From: Qipengyuania proteolytica
GTDB taxonomy: Bacteria; Pseudomonadota; Alphaproteobacteria; Sphingomonadales; Sphingomonadaceae
Assembly (NCBI RefSeq): GCF_019711565.1
Contig: NZ_JAIGNN010000002.1
Coordinates: 744,001 to 808,000 of the forward strand
Reading direction: 5' to 3'
Length of the DNA: 64,000 nt
The notes beneath the pieces are model-generated. The model was not told the DNA's origin, made no database searches, and was given only the letters and a program-made list of their open reading frames with translations. Positions 54,783 to 63,745 of the stretch are shown here, one piece after another (position 1 is the stretch's first letter; every line of letters starts with the position of its first letter). Made by a program: the position numbers and the translations under genes.

Positions 54783-56590
54783 GCCATCCTCGCCAGTTCG
54801 CGCGCGATGAGCGAGGCGAGGAAATCGTTCGCCTCGCCGGTCGTATCGCTGTGGGGGTGCAAGTCGTCAGGCATCCACAATTCCGTGATCGTGTCGCCCG
54901 CGTTCGGCCCCGCGCCGGTGATCACTTCCTGCGTCCATCCGGTGTAGCGCCACAGCTCGACCAGCGGCAGTGAGTGGTAGTCGGCGAGCAACGCCTGCGC
55001 CTGCGAGACCTGCGCCTTGCGGGCGTCCTCGTAGTGGCCGACGAAGACGATGCGCGCCTTCGGCTCAGCAGCGCGGATGATGTCGATCAGCGTGTTGATC
55101 GCACCGTGCCAGGTGGTGCGGTCGCGACTATCCGGATCGGCGTTGAACTCGTCGACCAGGTCGGTGCCCTCGTACCCGCCGACACCCACGAAGGCATCAT
55201 TGTGCGCGTGCTCGATCAGGTAGATGTCCTTGCCGAGGCTCGGCACGATGCGGTTCTCGTAGCCGTAGGACAGCATCTCGGCTTGCGTCTGCGCGGTGAG
55301 TGTCGCGGGCGAGCCGGGAATGTTCGGCTGATAGGTCGCGTAGTTGTCGATGCGCGACTGGATCTCGGCCGTCGTGCGCATCAGGCACTTGTGCCAGTTG
55401 TTCCACGCCATCCCGAATTCGCCGAAGGGATCGCCACCCGTGATGTTGGCCTTCACGCCGATGCGGGCGCAGCTGGACGCAATCGCCTTGTTCGTGATTG
55501 CCATGCCGGTGAGCGCGGCAATCTTGAAAGGATAGGAGTTTGCGCCGCCACCGTCGCCCCACGGGATCGACGTGCCGGTAATGAGCGCCGTCTGCCCGAC
55601 CAGTTGGCCGCTGATCGGATAGACTGTCGCCTTGAGGTCGCGCACATCGTCGAACAGCGCGATGCCGTCGCCATCCGCCGTCCCGAGGACTTCGAGGCGG
55701 GCCGTGTCCTTGTTCGCCAGCAGGACGGTCAACGCCACCGCGCGGGCATCGGCGGGCGCGGTGAAGGTCTGGTCGACATAAACGTCATCTACAGTCGAGG
55801 ACGTGGCCGTGTAGAGCTTCGAGAGATACGTTCCGCGCGGCGTGAAGAAGACCAGCGCCGCAACCGACGTGCCTCCCCTGATCGTGCCCGAGAAGCGCAT
55901 CAGGTCGCCGCCCTCGATCGGCAGGCGCGCCGTCGTGAAGGAGGCCGAGGCGGTCACCACGCCGGTGTTGCCATGCGTGTAGAAGCCGTCCTGCCACAGC
56001 GCGGACAAGTCCTGCTCGGCGTAGTGGGCGAGATCGTCCGCCGCCTCTGCCGCCCGCTCGGCCTCCTTCGCACTGTCGGCCTTGAGCGCCAGCTTCTCGA
56101 CCGTCGGGGCGAGCCCGTTGGTGTTGGAGCAGGTGATCCAGAAATAGGCGGTGTTGGCGGGCGGGGTGAACTCGTGCTGTTTCAGGTAGGTGTAGCCCGA
56201 GCCGGGCGCGGCGGTATCGAAGCCGAGCAGGGCGTCGCCCGCGTCGAAGTAGACCACCACTGCACCGGCGAAAATATCCGACCCGATGGTCGAGGACACG
56301 CGCCAGACCTCACCCGCCGCAGCGGTGTATTTCCGCGCGGTGTAGTTCGCATTGGCGACGATGTTGCCGGTGGCGCGGCCGATGTAGAAGCCGACCTGCG
56401 TGTCGATCGCCGCAGGCCCCGCGACGAAGACAGAGGACGCCTGCTTGTTGCTTTCGATCTGTGCCGCGCTGGCCGCGATGGCGGCTGCCTCGGCCGTGGC
56501 GATTGCCGCCTGGCGCGCGGCCTCTTCGGCATCTGCGCCGAGACCCACGACCAGTTCGCGCTCGTCATGTCGTATCGTGATCTCAGGCAC
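54779..56590 (-). CDS. Tail fibre/spike with SGNH-hydrolase domain
   Basis: A 603-residue structural protein. The N-terminal 60 residues are Ala/Glu-rich and coiled. Two beta-sandwich-like modules (about 60-170 and 200-310) follow. The C-terminal domain (about 330-600) has the SGNH motif set: catalytic Ser341 in TGTSIPWG, Asn464 in HAHND, and Asp575/His578 in PDDLHPH. Such domains remove acetyl or other ester groups from surface polysaccharide, so this protein probably binds and modifies the receptor. Confidence 0.8.
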   Translation of the reverse strand: MPEITIRHDERELVVGLGADAEEAARQAAIATAEAAAIAASAAQIESNKQASSVFVAGPAAIDTQVGFYIGRATGNIVANANYTARKYTAAAGEVWRVSSTIGSDIFAGAVVVYFDAGDALLGFDTAAPGSGYTYLKQHEFTPPANTAYFWITCSNTNGLAPTVEKLALKADSAKEAERAAEAADDLAHYAEQDLSALWQDGFYTHGNTGVVTASASFTTARLPIEGGDLMRFSGTIRGGTSVAALVFFTPRGTYLSKLYTATSSTVDDVYVDQTFTAPADARAVALTVLLANKDTARLEVLGTADGDGIALFDDVRDLKATVYPISGQLVGQTALITGTSIPWGDGGGANSYPFKIAALTGMAITNKAIASSCARIGVKANITGGDPFGEFGMAWNNWHKCLMRTTAEIQSRIDNYATYQPNIPGSPATLTAQTQAEMLSYGYENRIVPSLGKDIYLIEHAHNDAFVGVGGYEGTDLVDEFNADPDSRDRTTWHGAINTLIDIIRAAEPKARIVFVGHYEDARKAQVSQAQALLADYHSLPLVELWRYTGWTQEVITGAGPNAGDTITELWMPDDLHPHSDTTGEANDFLASLIARELARMA

Positions 56591-56984
56591 CCTCGGTCAC
56601 CTTTCCGCTGATGAAGACGTTTCCGGCGAGGTAACGCCGCTCGTAGCTGCCGCTGGGCGTGCGCAGGATGTCGAACACCAGCTCCGCCAGTCCGTCGCCA
56701 TCGGCGTCCGCCGGCAGGGCCGCGACCTGCGCCTTGGTCAGCGTGAAGGTGACCGGCGTGTAGGTGCCGTCCCATGCGCCCACGCTGACCGCGAAATCCG
56801 CCAGTGTCGCGCCGTCGGCATCGGGCGACAGGCGCAGCGAAGCGCTGAAGCTGTCCGCGCTCGCATCCAGCGGTATCTTCACCGTCAGCGGATAGCTGAG
56901 CGCGCGGTCGATTGGCGGCAAGGTAAGGCCACCTTGTCCGGCCGCAGCACATTGCCGCAGCCAGTCGGGGAATTGAGACGTCAT
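56583..56984 (-). CDS. Phage structural protein of unknown role
   Basis: A 133-residue protein, mostly beta, with LPPIDRALSYPLTVKIPL and VGAWDGTYTPVTFTLTKAQ. It sits between the J-like protein and the SGNH fibre, where short tip-to-fibre connectors usually lie. AGGAG precedes ATG 56984, and the end overlaps the fibre start by 8 bases. No family recognised. Confidence 0.6.
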   Translation of the reverse strand: MTSQFPDWLRQCAAAGQGGLTLPPIDRALSYPLTVKIPLDASADSFSASLRLSPDADGATLADFAVSVGAWDGTYTPVTFTLTKAQVAALPADADGDGLAELVFDILRTPSGSYERRYLAGNVFISGKVTEGA

Positions 56985-56992
56985 GCTTGCTC

Positions 56993-58918
56993 CTAAGCGT
57001 AAGGGTCGCCGCCGCCGGTGCCGGGAGGCAGCGAGCCGCCGCCGCTGGTGCCGCTGCCGCCGGAAACGTCGGTGGTGATGTAGCCGCCGAAGTGGCGATC
57101 CGGGTTGATGTCCGAATTCTGCGCCGTGTCGAAGCTGGTCGTCGCCTGCCACGAAACCGCGCCGCCCGACCGGTCGCTGTCGTCGTAATAGAGCCAGTAC
57201 CGTGTCTCCGAAGCGATGGCGGTTGTGCCGTCGTCCTCGGTCGTGATCGTCGCCCCCGTCACCGCCACAGTGCCATCGGCGTAAATCCGGTTGTGATTGC
57301 CGATCGTGATGTCGGCATCGGTCGCGGTCAGCGTGAACAGGCTCTGGCTGCTGGTCGCGATCAGCGTCCGCTCGTAACCGTCGGGCAGGATGTTCCCGCC
57401 CACGACGCCGTCGATATCTTCAGGCGTCGGCACCGTTCGCACCGGCGGAGCCGTGCCTGTTGCCCCCAGCGCGGCGGCGTGCTTGGCATCGTCCTCGCGC
57501 TCGAACTCGAAGGTGACCGTGCCCGCCACCGGATCGATCGAGCGGCGGCGGATGACCACCTTGGTGTCGGTGCCGTCGTGGTTCTCCGGATGCACGCCCA
57601 GCTCGGCATCCAGCGTCAGGCAGTCGCCGGGGCCATAAAGCATCATGTGCGGCTTGCAGGTCAGCCGGATAGGCCCGTCCTGCCGGCGGCGGTAGAGCTT
57701 GTACAGCGCCAGCTCGGTCACCTGGTCGACATCGGTGACGAGGTCCCACTGGTACTGGTCGATCTTCTCCTCGCCGTCCTCGGTCACCCATGCGGCGACC
57801 TGCGCGGCCGCGGCCTGCTCATAGCCCCACTGGTGCGCCTCGCTGCGGTACTTCGGCACCAGCGTGTTGTGGCGGTTCTTCCAGCCCCGGCCGAGCTTGG
57901 CGGTAACCGGCCCGTCGGCCAGGTCGTCGCGGCCGATGGTGGCGAGGCTGGTGCGCGGGGCCTCGAAATCGAAGCGCAGCACGCCGTTCGCCAGAACGGG
58001 CTCGCCGCCGCCCGCCTCGGCGATCAGCTTGAGGTTGTTCCACTTGTCGCCGGGTTCGTAGATCGTACCGTTGGCGGTCCACCCGTTCGCATCGTTGACG
58101 TTCGCCCATGCGGCGACGCTGGCGAAGTCCACTGCTTCCTCGCCCAGGTCGACGCCGAAGACCTTTATCCCGTTGACGTAGCGGCCATAGCCGTAGGTTC
58201 CGGCGTGCAGCGCCGGGTCGCGCGAATAGACCCATGTCGTCTCGTCATCGACACGGCAGGTGCCGCTGCCGCCGGGGAAGGTGCTGTCGAGCCGGGGATC
58301 GTACACCTTCACGCCGCGCCAGATCGCGCCGATTGCGGGGATCTGCCCGCCGGCAAACCGCTTGCCCTTCTTCGACCATTGCAGCGAGACACCCAGTGCT
58401 GCCATCCCGCTGAGCTTGTAGGCGCTGCCCCAGTCCGGCGTGCCCGACCAGTGCGGCTGCAGCTCGTCCGTCTCCGGCCGCGCCCCCAGCTGGAAATCGC
58501 GCCAGACGTAGTTCGCATAGTATCCGGTCGCGGCGTCCCCGCTGAAGGGGATCGTGCCGTAATCGAACTGGACCGATTCCAGCCCGTCGATCGGCCCGCA
58601 GCACGAATGCACCGTGGCGATGAAGCGGTACGGGTTCTCGACCTTGTTGACCGTGCCGCCCCAGCCCACGTCGTGGACCTGCACCCCGCCGGAATAACTT
58701 CGCCCGATCAGGTAGGGCAGCGGATTGTTCGCGCCGATCACCCGCTCGTTCACCTGCCCGACATTGCGCGGAGGCTTCTGCAAAGCCGCTGCGCCGAGGC
58801 TGGAGACCGTCGCCACCGCAGCCGCGATGGCCGCGATCGGCTGACCGCCCGGAATGAACGCCGCCACCGTGGCGACCACCCCGGCCACCTGCCCGACTGC
58901 CCGCAGCACGCCCGACAT
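56993..58918 (-). CDS. Phage tail-tip/central fibre protein (J-like)
   Basis: A 641-residue protein. A hydrophobic Ala-rich N-terminus (VAGVVATVAAFIPGG) leads into a large beta-rich part typical of tail-tip host-specificity proteins: VNERVIGANNPLPYLIGRSY, then GVKVYDPRLDS and DLVTDVDQVTELALYKLYRR. The C-terminus is Gly/Ser-rich. It follows the three tail-tip genes in the usual order. It would form the distal end of the tail and contact the cell. Confidence 0.82.
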   Translation of the reverse strand: MSGVLRAVGQVAGVVATVAAFIPGGQPIAAIAAAVATVSSLGAAALQKPPRNVGQVNERVIGANNPLPYLIGRSYSGGVQVHDVGWGGTVNKVENPYRFIATVHSCCGPIDGLESVQFDYGTIPFSGDAATGYYANYVWRDFQLGARPETDELQPHWSGTPDWGSAYKLSGMAALGVSLQWSKKGKRFAGGQIPAIGAIWRGVKVYDPRLDSTFPGGSGTCRVDDETTWVYSRDPALHAGTYGYGRYVNGIKVFGVDLGEEAVDFASVAAWANVNDANGWTANGTIYEPGDKWNNLKLIAEAGGGEPVLANGVLRFDFEAPRTSLATIGRDDLADGPVTAKLGRGWKNRHNTLVPKYRSEAHQWGYEQAAAAQVAAWVTEDGEEKIDQYQWDLVTDVDQVTELALYKLYRRRQDGPIRLTCKPHMMLYGPGDCLTLDAELGVHPENHDGTDTKVVIRRRSIDPVAGTVTFEFEREDDAKHAAALGATGTAPPVRTVPTPEDIDGVVGGNILPDGYERTLIATSSQSLFTLTATDADITIGNHNRIYADGTVAVTGATITTEDDGTTAIASETRYWLYYDDSDRSGGAVSWQATTSFDTAQNSDINPDRHFGGYITTDVSGGSGTSGGGSLPPGTGGGDPYA

Positions 58919-59352
58919 CAGAGCCGCCACGCCTTTACGGCATCGGGCATGGCGAACTTCACCACCTCGAGCTTCTCGAAGTTCGTCGCCGCGTGCCAGC
59001 ACAGCAAATTGCCGAGCCCGTCCGCGATGGCGATGGCATCCATCCCCGCGCCGGCATGCTCCGGATCCACCGGCAGCGAGACCAAATCGCCCACGATGGC
59101 GAAGGCCGGGGCGGGCAGCTGCTCGAAGTAATGGTCGAGCATCGCCGAGACGCTGGCGAAGCCGCGCTTGTCCAGCGCCTTCTTCGCGCCCAGCGCACTG
59201 CGGAACTGCGGCACCGGAGGCAAATCATGCCCCAGCGCCACCGCCTGTGCCCGCGCCAGGCGGATGCAGTTGGCACCCTCCCAGCGGAACGGCTTGCCGC
59301 GAAACCGGTCGATCACCGTTTGCGTGCGTGCGGCGCGTTCGGCCAGCGTCAT
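58918..59352 (-). CDS. Tail-tip protein with NlpC/P60-like Cys/His (DUF6950-like)
   Basis: A 144-residue protein with RWEGANCIRLARAQA near residue 23 (putative catalytic Cys29), a central loop, and LCWHAATNFE toward the end with His. This resembles the small phage tail-tip peptidoglycan hydrolases of the NlpC/P60 type, reduced in length. It overlaps both neighbours by one to four bases. The hydrolase role is inferred from the Cys/His pair and position. Confidence 0.65.
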   Translation of the reverse strand: MTLAERAARTQTVIDRFRGKPFRWEGANCIRLARAQAVALGHDLPPVPQFRSALGAKKALDKRGFASVSAMLDHYFEQLPAPAFAIVGDLVSLPVDPEHAGAGMDAIAIADGLGNLLCWHAATNFEKLEVVKFAMPDAVKAWRL

Positions 59353-59987
59353 TGCAGCACCACGCGCGAAAGGCCCGGAAGACCGCCGCTTCCGCCGTAG
59401 CTTCCCCCGCCGGACCCGCCGCCGCGTGACGGCGTGGCCGTGCCCCAGGCGAGATAGCCGACGAGGTCGGTGCAATTGTCGAACCCGCGCTCCCCCGGCC
59501 ACACGGTCTGGTGGAAGCGTGACGAGCACACATTGCCCTCGTTCGTCAGGAACAGCTTTTCAGCGCGGCCGATCAGTTCCAGCGCCAGCAGGTCTTCCCC
59601 GCCTTCCGCCTGCTGCCGCTCCGCCGTGTCGACGAGCCGGTCGATCAGCAGCCGCGCATTCGTGGCGGTCTTCATGTCTGCAGCCACCTCGACCATCCAG
59701 ATCCGCAGCCGCGAATCGAACAGGTCGCTGCGCCACCAGTCCGCAAGGTCGGCAGCGGGGTTCGAGGCGAACACCACTTCGCCGCCCTCGGCCATGTCGC
59801 CGAACCCGGCCTCCGCCTCGCCGACCGAGACGATGCTGCCGAACACCGGGTGCTCGGCCTCGTACCGCTCCACGCCGTCGCCCGCGTCGAAATCGAGGAA
59901 ACCCCCGTCGCACAGGTTCACGTCGCCACCCGGCGCTTCGAACTTCAGCACGAAGGCCAGCGTGATCGCGAGGTCGGTGACGGCCAT
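59349..59987 (-). CDS. Phage tail-tip assembly protein
   Basis: A 212-residue beta-rich protein with acidic first half (DGGFLDFDAGDGVERYEAEH) and a Cys pair (NVCSSRFHQTV..DNCTDL), then a Gly/Ser tail. Its place after the 196-residue gene and before the NlpC-like gene matches the lambda L-like position of the tail-tip cluster. The final residues are translated into the NlpC-like start (ATGA). Confidence 0.6.
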   Translation of the reverse strand: MAVTDLAITLAFVLKFEAPGGDVNLCDGGFLDFDAGDGVERYEAEHPVFGSIVSVGEAEAGFGDMAEGGEVVFASNPAADLADWWRSDLFDSRLRIWMVEVAADMKTATNARLLIDRLVDTAERQQAEGGEDLLALELIGRAEKLFLTNEGNVCSSRFHQTVWPGERGFDNCTDLVGYLAWGTATPSRGGGSGGGSYGGSGGLPGLSRVVLQ

Positions 59988-60577
59988 CAGCGCGCCTCCT
60001 CGATCGTGAAGTCGAACCCGCGCGCGAGGCGGTCCGGTTCGTAATTCCAGCCCTGCGGCGCCGACAGCAGGCCTTCGATCTGGGGAAGGCCCAGCTCGAC
60101 CGTGTCATCGTCCGCGGGCTCGACGCGCAGCGGCGGCTCGATATCGAGCGTCGCTTCGCCGCTCGCTCCCACGCGCTGCGCCGTGGCGATCTTGTGGACG
60201 TACCGCCGGCCGCCGCTCAGCAGCGAGAAGAACTGCCCCTTGCGCAGGACATAGCCGGGATTGAAACCGTCGCAGATCAGCGAGGTGCCCGACTGCGCGG
60301 CCCCGTTCACCAGCACCGTGCCGGGCGAACCCGTCGGCATGTCCGGCTGCACCAGCGTCAGCCGCACGCCTTCGCGCAGGCCCCTCGTCAGGTCCGCCGC
60401 CCATCGTTCCGCCTCGTCCGCCTCGAGCACCGGCATGGTCACGCCCAGCGCCCAGCGATTGCCGAGCCGGTTGATCCGCTGCGTGCTGCCACCGAGCGCG
60501 CTCTTCTGCATGCCGCCGAAATCGACCGGCACCCACGCAATGGCGCGCGGTGCGGGGCTGGTGGGGAGATCGATCAT
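59987..60577 (-). CDS. Phage minor tail protein
   Basis: A 196-residue protein, beta-rich, with GGMQKSALGGSTQRINRLGN and VRLTLVQPDMPTGSPG, followed by several short strands. It is directly downstream of the tape measure, where lambda M-type or distal tail proteins lie. Its stop shares a base with the next start (TGATG). Family assignment is by position. Confidence 0.62.
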   Translation of the reverse strand: MIDLPTSPAPRAIAWVPVDFGGMQKSALGGSTQRINRLGNRWALGVTMPVLEADEAERWAADLTRGLREGVRLTLVQPDMPTGSPGTVLVNGAAQSGTSLICDGFNPGYVLRKGQFFSLLSGGRRYVHKIATAQRVGASGEATLDIEPPLRVEPADDDTVELGLPQIEGLLSAPQGWNYEPDRLARGFDFTIEEAR

Positions 60578-62644
60578 CTAGAACGGCACCAGGCTGCGGT
60601 CGCGGATCTTGCCGAGCTTGCCGAGCGCCGATGCGCTGCTCGCCTCGATCATCGACGGGGCGGCCGAGGCCACGACCACGCCAGCCTCGTTCCGCACCAT
60701 GGCGCCGAAGCCGCCGTTGTTCGCCACCACCTCGACCTGCAGCTTGCCGCCGCCCATCGCCATGCTGTCGCGGTTGGAAAAGACCTTGGACCCGCGCGGC
60801 ATGCTGACCAGCTCCGGCCCGCGCTCGCCCACCATGGCGAGCCCGCCGGGGTGAAAGTTCGTGCCGCCGGCGTAAGCCGGGACGCTGTTGGCCTTGGCCT
60901 GCAGCCCGCCGCCGAACACGCCAGCGCCCGCCAGCTGCGCGAAGGCGTTCACCGCCGCGCCGAGGATGTCGAAGAAATCGCCGCCCTTGATCGCGCCGAC
61001 GAGGTCGCGGATGGCGTTGGTCGCTTTCTCCGCCATGTCCTTGAAGCTCTCGGCGATCCGCACGGTCTGGACCTTGGTCCTGTCCGCCGTCTCGCCCAGC
61101 ACCTCGCTGACGGTCTTCAGCTGGCCGACCAGCGGGCCGGTGTTGAGTAGCGCGCCCGAGACCGTCTGTTCCCGTCCGCCACCACTCGCCCGGAAGCGCG
61201 CCTCCTGCGCAGTGCCACCCGAGATCAGACCGGCCTTCTCGCCCGCGTCGATCGTGGCGAGGTCTTCGCGCATGGCATTGAGCCGCGCGATCTCGGGGAA
61301 CAGGCGATCGAGGATAGTGCGCACATTGCCGGCGAGGGTGCGAAACGCTTCGTCCGCCTTCTTGGTCGCCTTCTCGACCGGCTTGACCATCAGCGCGTCG
61401 AGCTTGGCCATCTCCTGCCCGATCTCGGTCACCATGTCCGGCACCCAGCTGTTGCCGACCACGCGGTCGTACAGCCAGGCAAAGCCCTGCTCGACCTTCT
61501 TCACCTTGTCGGTGACCCAGTTGAGCACCGCGCCAAGCTTGTCCATCAGCCACGTCTTCACGCTCTGGTAGAGCTGCTGGACGATGGGGCCGATCTTGTC
61601 CCAGTTCTTCCACGCCAGGTAGATGCCGGCGATCACTGCCGCCGCGCCGAGGATGATGGGATTGGCGAGCAGCAGCAGCAGCGCCTTGCTCACCAGGCCG
61701 ATGGCCGGGGCGAGCATGCTGAGGAAGGTGAGGAAGCCGGACCCGACCGAGATCGCCGCGCCCACTGCCGTGACCAGCGGGCCGAGCGCCGCCAGCACCG
61801 CACCGATGCCGACGGCCCAGTTCAGGATCTCGGGATTGACCTCCGAAATCCAGTTCGCCCACTCGGCCAGCTTGGTGACGATATTGGTGATCGCTTCGAG
61901 CAGGCCCGAGCTGACGACCGCGATCGCCAGCTTCTGCCAGGCGTTCTCGAGCTTGCGGCCGGCAGCGGCATATTCCTCGAGCTGCGCCGCATCGCCTTCG
62001 GACACGACTGCGGCGCTCTGGCCGAACTCGTCGAAGGCCTTGCCGCCGTTTTCAAGCAGGGGGATCAGGTTGGTCGCATCGGAGGCGATGGCCTCCATGT
62101 AGAACCGCATCTCGTCCGAACTGACGTTCGCCTTGACGAGGCTGTCGTAATACAGCTGCAGCGCGTCCTTGCCGCCCAGTCCTTTGAAGGCCTCGGCGGT
62201 CACGCCCACCTTGGGGGCGATGTTTTCGAAGAAGTCGGCCATGCCGCCGCCGCCAGTGGCGCGGAAGTCGCCGACCTTGTCTTGCACGTCCTTGAAGATG
62301 TCGCCGAGCTTGTCGGCCTCGATGCCGACCGTCTTCGCGCCGTAGGCGAGCCGCTGGAAATCTTCGAAGCCCTCGCCCGCGACCTGCGCAGCCACCTTCA
62401 TCTCGCGGCTCGATTCGACCAGGTCCTTGGTCGTCTTGGCCAGCGCCACGCCGATCCCGGCGAGCGGGGCGGTGATCGCTGCCGACATCTTGATGCCGAT
62501 CGACTGGATGCGCTTGCCGGTCTTCTCGAAGCTGCGGCGGGTCTGCTCGAACTGCTTGGCAGCCAGATCCGCGCCCTTCTCGAAGGCCGCTGTTTCCAGC
62601 GAGAGATTGACCGCGAGGCGGGCGATCACGTCACCGAGTGCCAT
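60578..62644 (-). CDS. Phage tail tape measure protein
   Basis: A 688-residue protein that sets tail length and is ejected with DNA. The N-terminal helical region (EKGADLAAKQFEQTRRSFE) and GIKMSAAITAPLAGIG are typical. Several hydrophobic segments follow in the centre (LVTAVGAAISVGSGFL; LLLLLANPIILGAAAVIAGI), and the C-terminus has Gly/Ala-rich turns. The tail would be moderately short by this length. It begins 14 bases inside the chaperone frameshift product. Confidence 0.9.
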   Translation of the reverse strand: MALGDVIARLAVNLSLETAAFEKGADLAAKQFEQTRRSFEKTGKRIQSIGIKMSAAITAPLAGIGVALAKTTKDLVESSREMKVAAQVAGEGFEDFQRLAYGAKTVGIEADKLGDIFKDVQDKVGDFRATGGGGMADFFENIAPKVGVTAEAFKGLGGKDALQLYYDSLVKANVSSDEMRFYMEAIASDATNLIPLLENGGKAFDEFGQSAAVVSEGDAAQLEEYAAAGRKLENAWQKLAIAVVSSGLLEAITNIVTKLAEWANWISEVNPEILNWAVGIGAVLAALGPLVTAVGAAISVGSGFLTFLSMLAPAIGLVSKALLLLLANPIILGAAAVIAGIYLAWKNWDKIGPIVQQLYQSVKTWLMDKLGAVLNWVTDKVKKVEQGFAWLYDRVVGNSWVPDMVTEIGQEMAKLDALMVKPVEKATKKADEAFRTLAGNVRTILDRLFPEIARLNAMREDLATIDAGEKAGLISGGTAQEARFRASGGGREQTVSGALLNTGPLVGQLKTVSEVLGETADRTKVQTVRIAESFKDMAEKATNAIRDLVGAIKGGDFFDILGAAVNAFAQLAGAGVFGGGLQAKANSVPAYAGGTNFHPGGLAMVGERGPELVSMPRGSKVFSNRDSMAMGGGKLQVEVVANNGGFGAMVRNEAGVVVASAAPSMIEASSASALGKLGKIRDRSLVPF

Positions 62645-63268
62645 TCTGGTCTCCCTGCCTCTTGATCATGCGGTCGAACATGCGGCGCACGTCCAGCGCG
62701 CCGCTTTCGGGCGTCTTCGGCTTTGCCGGTTTCAGATAGTCATCGAGCGACTTGAGCCGCTTCTCCCGGGCGAAGCGCTCGGCGCTCCACCCGATCATTG
62801 TCGCCAGCTCGACGCTGGCCTTCATGCGCGCCCCGACGATCACCGCGAACATGCGCGGCGTCGCCCGCCAGAAGTCGTCGGGATCTAGCCCCGCTTCGCA
62901 CCACTGCGCCCAGAGCTCTTCCCACGAGGGCGGGCGGCCTTGGGCGCTTTTGCGTTTCCCGGCTTGTCCTCCGGGAACGCGGCGGCGGAGGCCTGCTCCA
63001 GCGCCGCGCTAACCGCTTCGGGATCGGTCCGGATCATCTCCAGCACATCGGCGCGGGTGATCTCGGGATGGTGGCGCTGGAAGGCGGCCAGCGCGATGGC
63101 AGCGCTGGCCGACAGGAACCCTTCTCCCGCCATGGCCATGACTTTGGCCAGCGGCTTGCCTGTCGCCTCCTCGACCGTGAGCATCGCTTCCATGTCGAGG
63201 GCGAGGGTGAACTCGCGCCCGTCGCTTAGGACCAGCGCGACTTCACCCTTCAGCGGATTACGGGCCAT
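62631..63268 (-). CDS. Tail assembly chaperone GT, -1 frameshift fusion
   Basis: Reading as G for 105 residues to Asn105, then slipping back one base, gives a 212-residue fusion. The new part starts RKSAQGRPPSWEELWAQW and continues through GLDPDDFWRATPRMFAVIV to the stop at 62631. The FWRATPR stretch is typical of downstream chaperone domains, and it lies upstream of the first start codon of that frame, so it can only be made by shifting. The fusion probably guides tape-measure assembly. Confidence 0.85.
62885..63268 (-). CDS. Tail assembly chaperone G (GTA gp10-like)
   Basis: A 127-residue product of the unshifted frame. VALVLSDGREFTLALDMEAM and a helical central part (TRADVLEMIRTDPEAVSAAL) fit the tail-chaperone/GTA gp10-like family. 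The basic Lys/Arg/Gly-rich end (ARPRGKSSGRSGAKRG) is replaced when ribosomes slip at 62954-62960. It overlaps the tail-tube stop by one base. Confidence 0.8.
   Translation of the reverse strand: MARNPLKGEVALVLSDGREFTLALDMEAMLTVEEATGKPLAKVMAMAGEGFLSASAAIALAAFQRHHPEITRADVLEMIRTDPEAVSAALEQASAAAFPEDKPGNAKAPKAARPRGKSSGRSGAKRG
62954..62960 (-). promoter_or_regulatory. Programmed -1 ribosomal slippery site GGGAAAC
   Basis: Minus-strand heptamer G GGA AAC, with zero-frame codons GGA-AAC, fits the X XXY YYZ rule. After slipping, GGG AAA CGC... opens directly into the chaperone T domain. It is close to the GGGAAAG site of phage lambda G/T. Confidence 0.88.
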
Positions 63269-63726
63269 CAGACAGGCGGCGTGTAGGCTGCGCCGGTCAC
63301 GGCACCGCTAACGGCCATGGTCACCGTGGCTTCCATCTTGCCGTCGGCGGTCACCTCGCCCTTGTCGTAGCCGGTGACGACCACCAGCGTGTCGTAGGTC
63401 CAGGCCAGCACGCCGGTCTCGGGGATGTTGAACCGCACGGCGCGCGCGTCGCCGCCCGACAGTGCATCCTCGATCGCCAGGTCGGTATCGGTGCCCGGGC
63501 GGAAGTTGAGCGTCACCTCGATCTCGCCACCGTCGATCATGCCGCTGGTATACTGACGGCGGCGGTTCGGCGACTTGAGATGCGTGGTCTCCACCCGCTC
63601 CGACGTGTCGCTCGGCAGCGAGAAGCTGACCACCTCCACCAGCTCGTAGAGGTTTGCGACCGTGTCGTCGCTGCTCAGCCAGACCTCGCCGGCATAGCCG
63701 GTCGAGGCTTCGGTATCTTCAGCCAT
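63268..63726 (-). CDS. Phage tail tube (major tail) protein
   Basis: A 152-residue beta-rich protein with a short linker, then GEVWLSSDDTVANLYELVEV, the loop ERVETTHLKSPNRRRQYTSG, and EIEVTLNFRPGTDTDL. These match tail-tube proteins that form the hexameric rings of siphovirus tails. It lies between the DUF3168-like and chaperone genes, the normal position. Confidence 0.87.
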   Translation of the reverse strand: MAEDTEASTGYAGEVWLSSDDTVANLYELVEVVSFSLPSDTSERVETTHLKSPNRRRQYTSGMIDGGEIEVTLNFRPGTDTDLAIEDALSGGDARAVRFNIPETGVLAWTYDTLVVVTGYDKGEVTADGKMEATVTMAVSGAVTGAAYTPPV

Positions 63727-63745
63727 CGATGTGCTCCTGTTCGAC

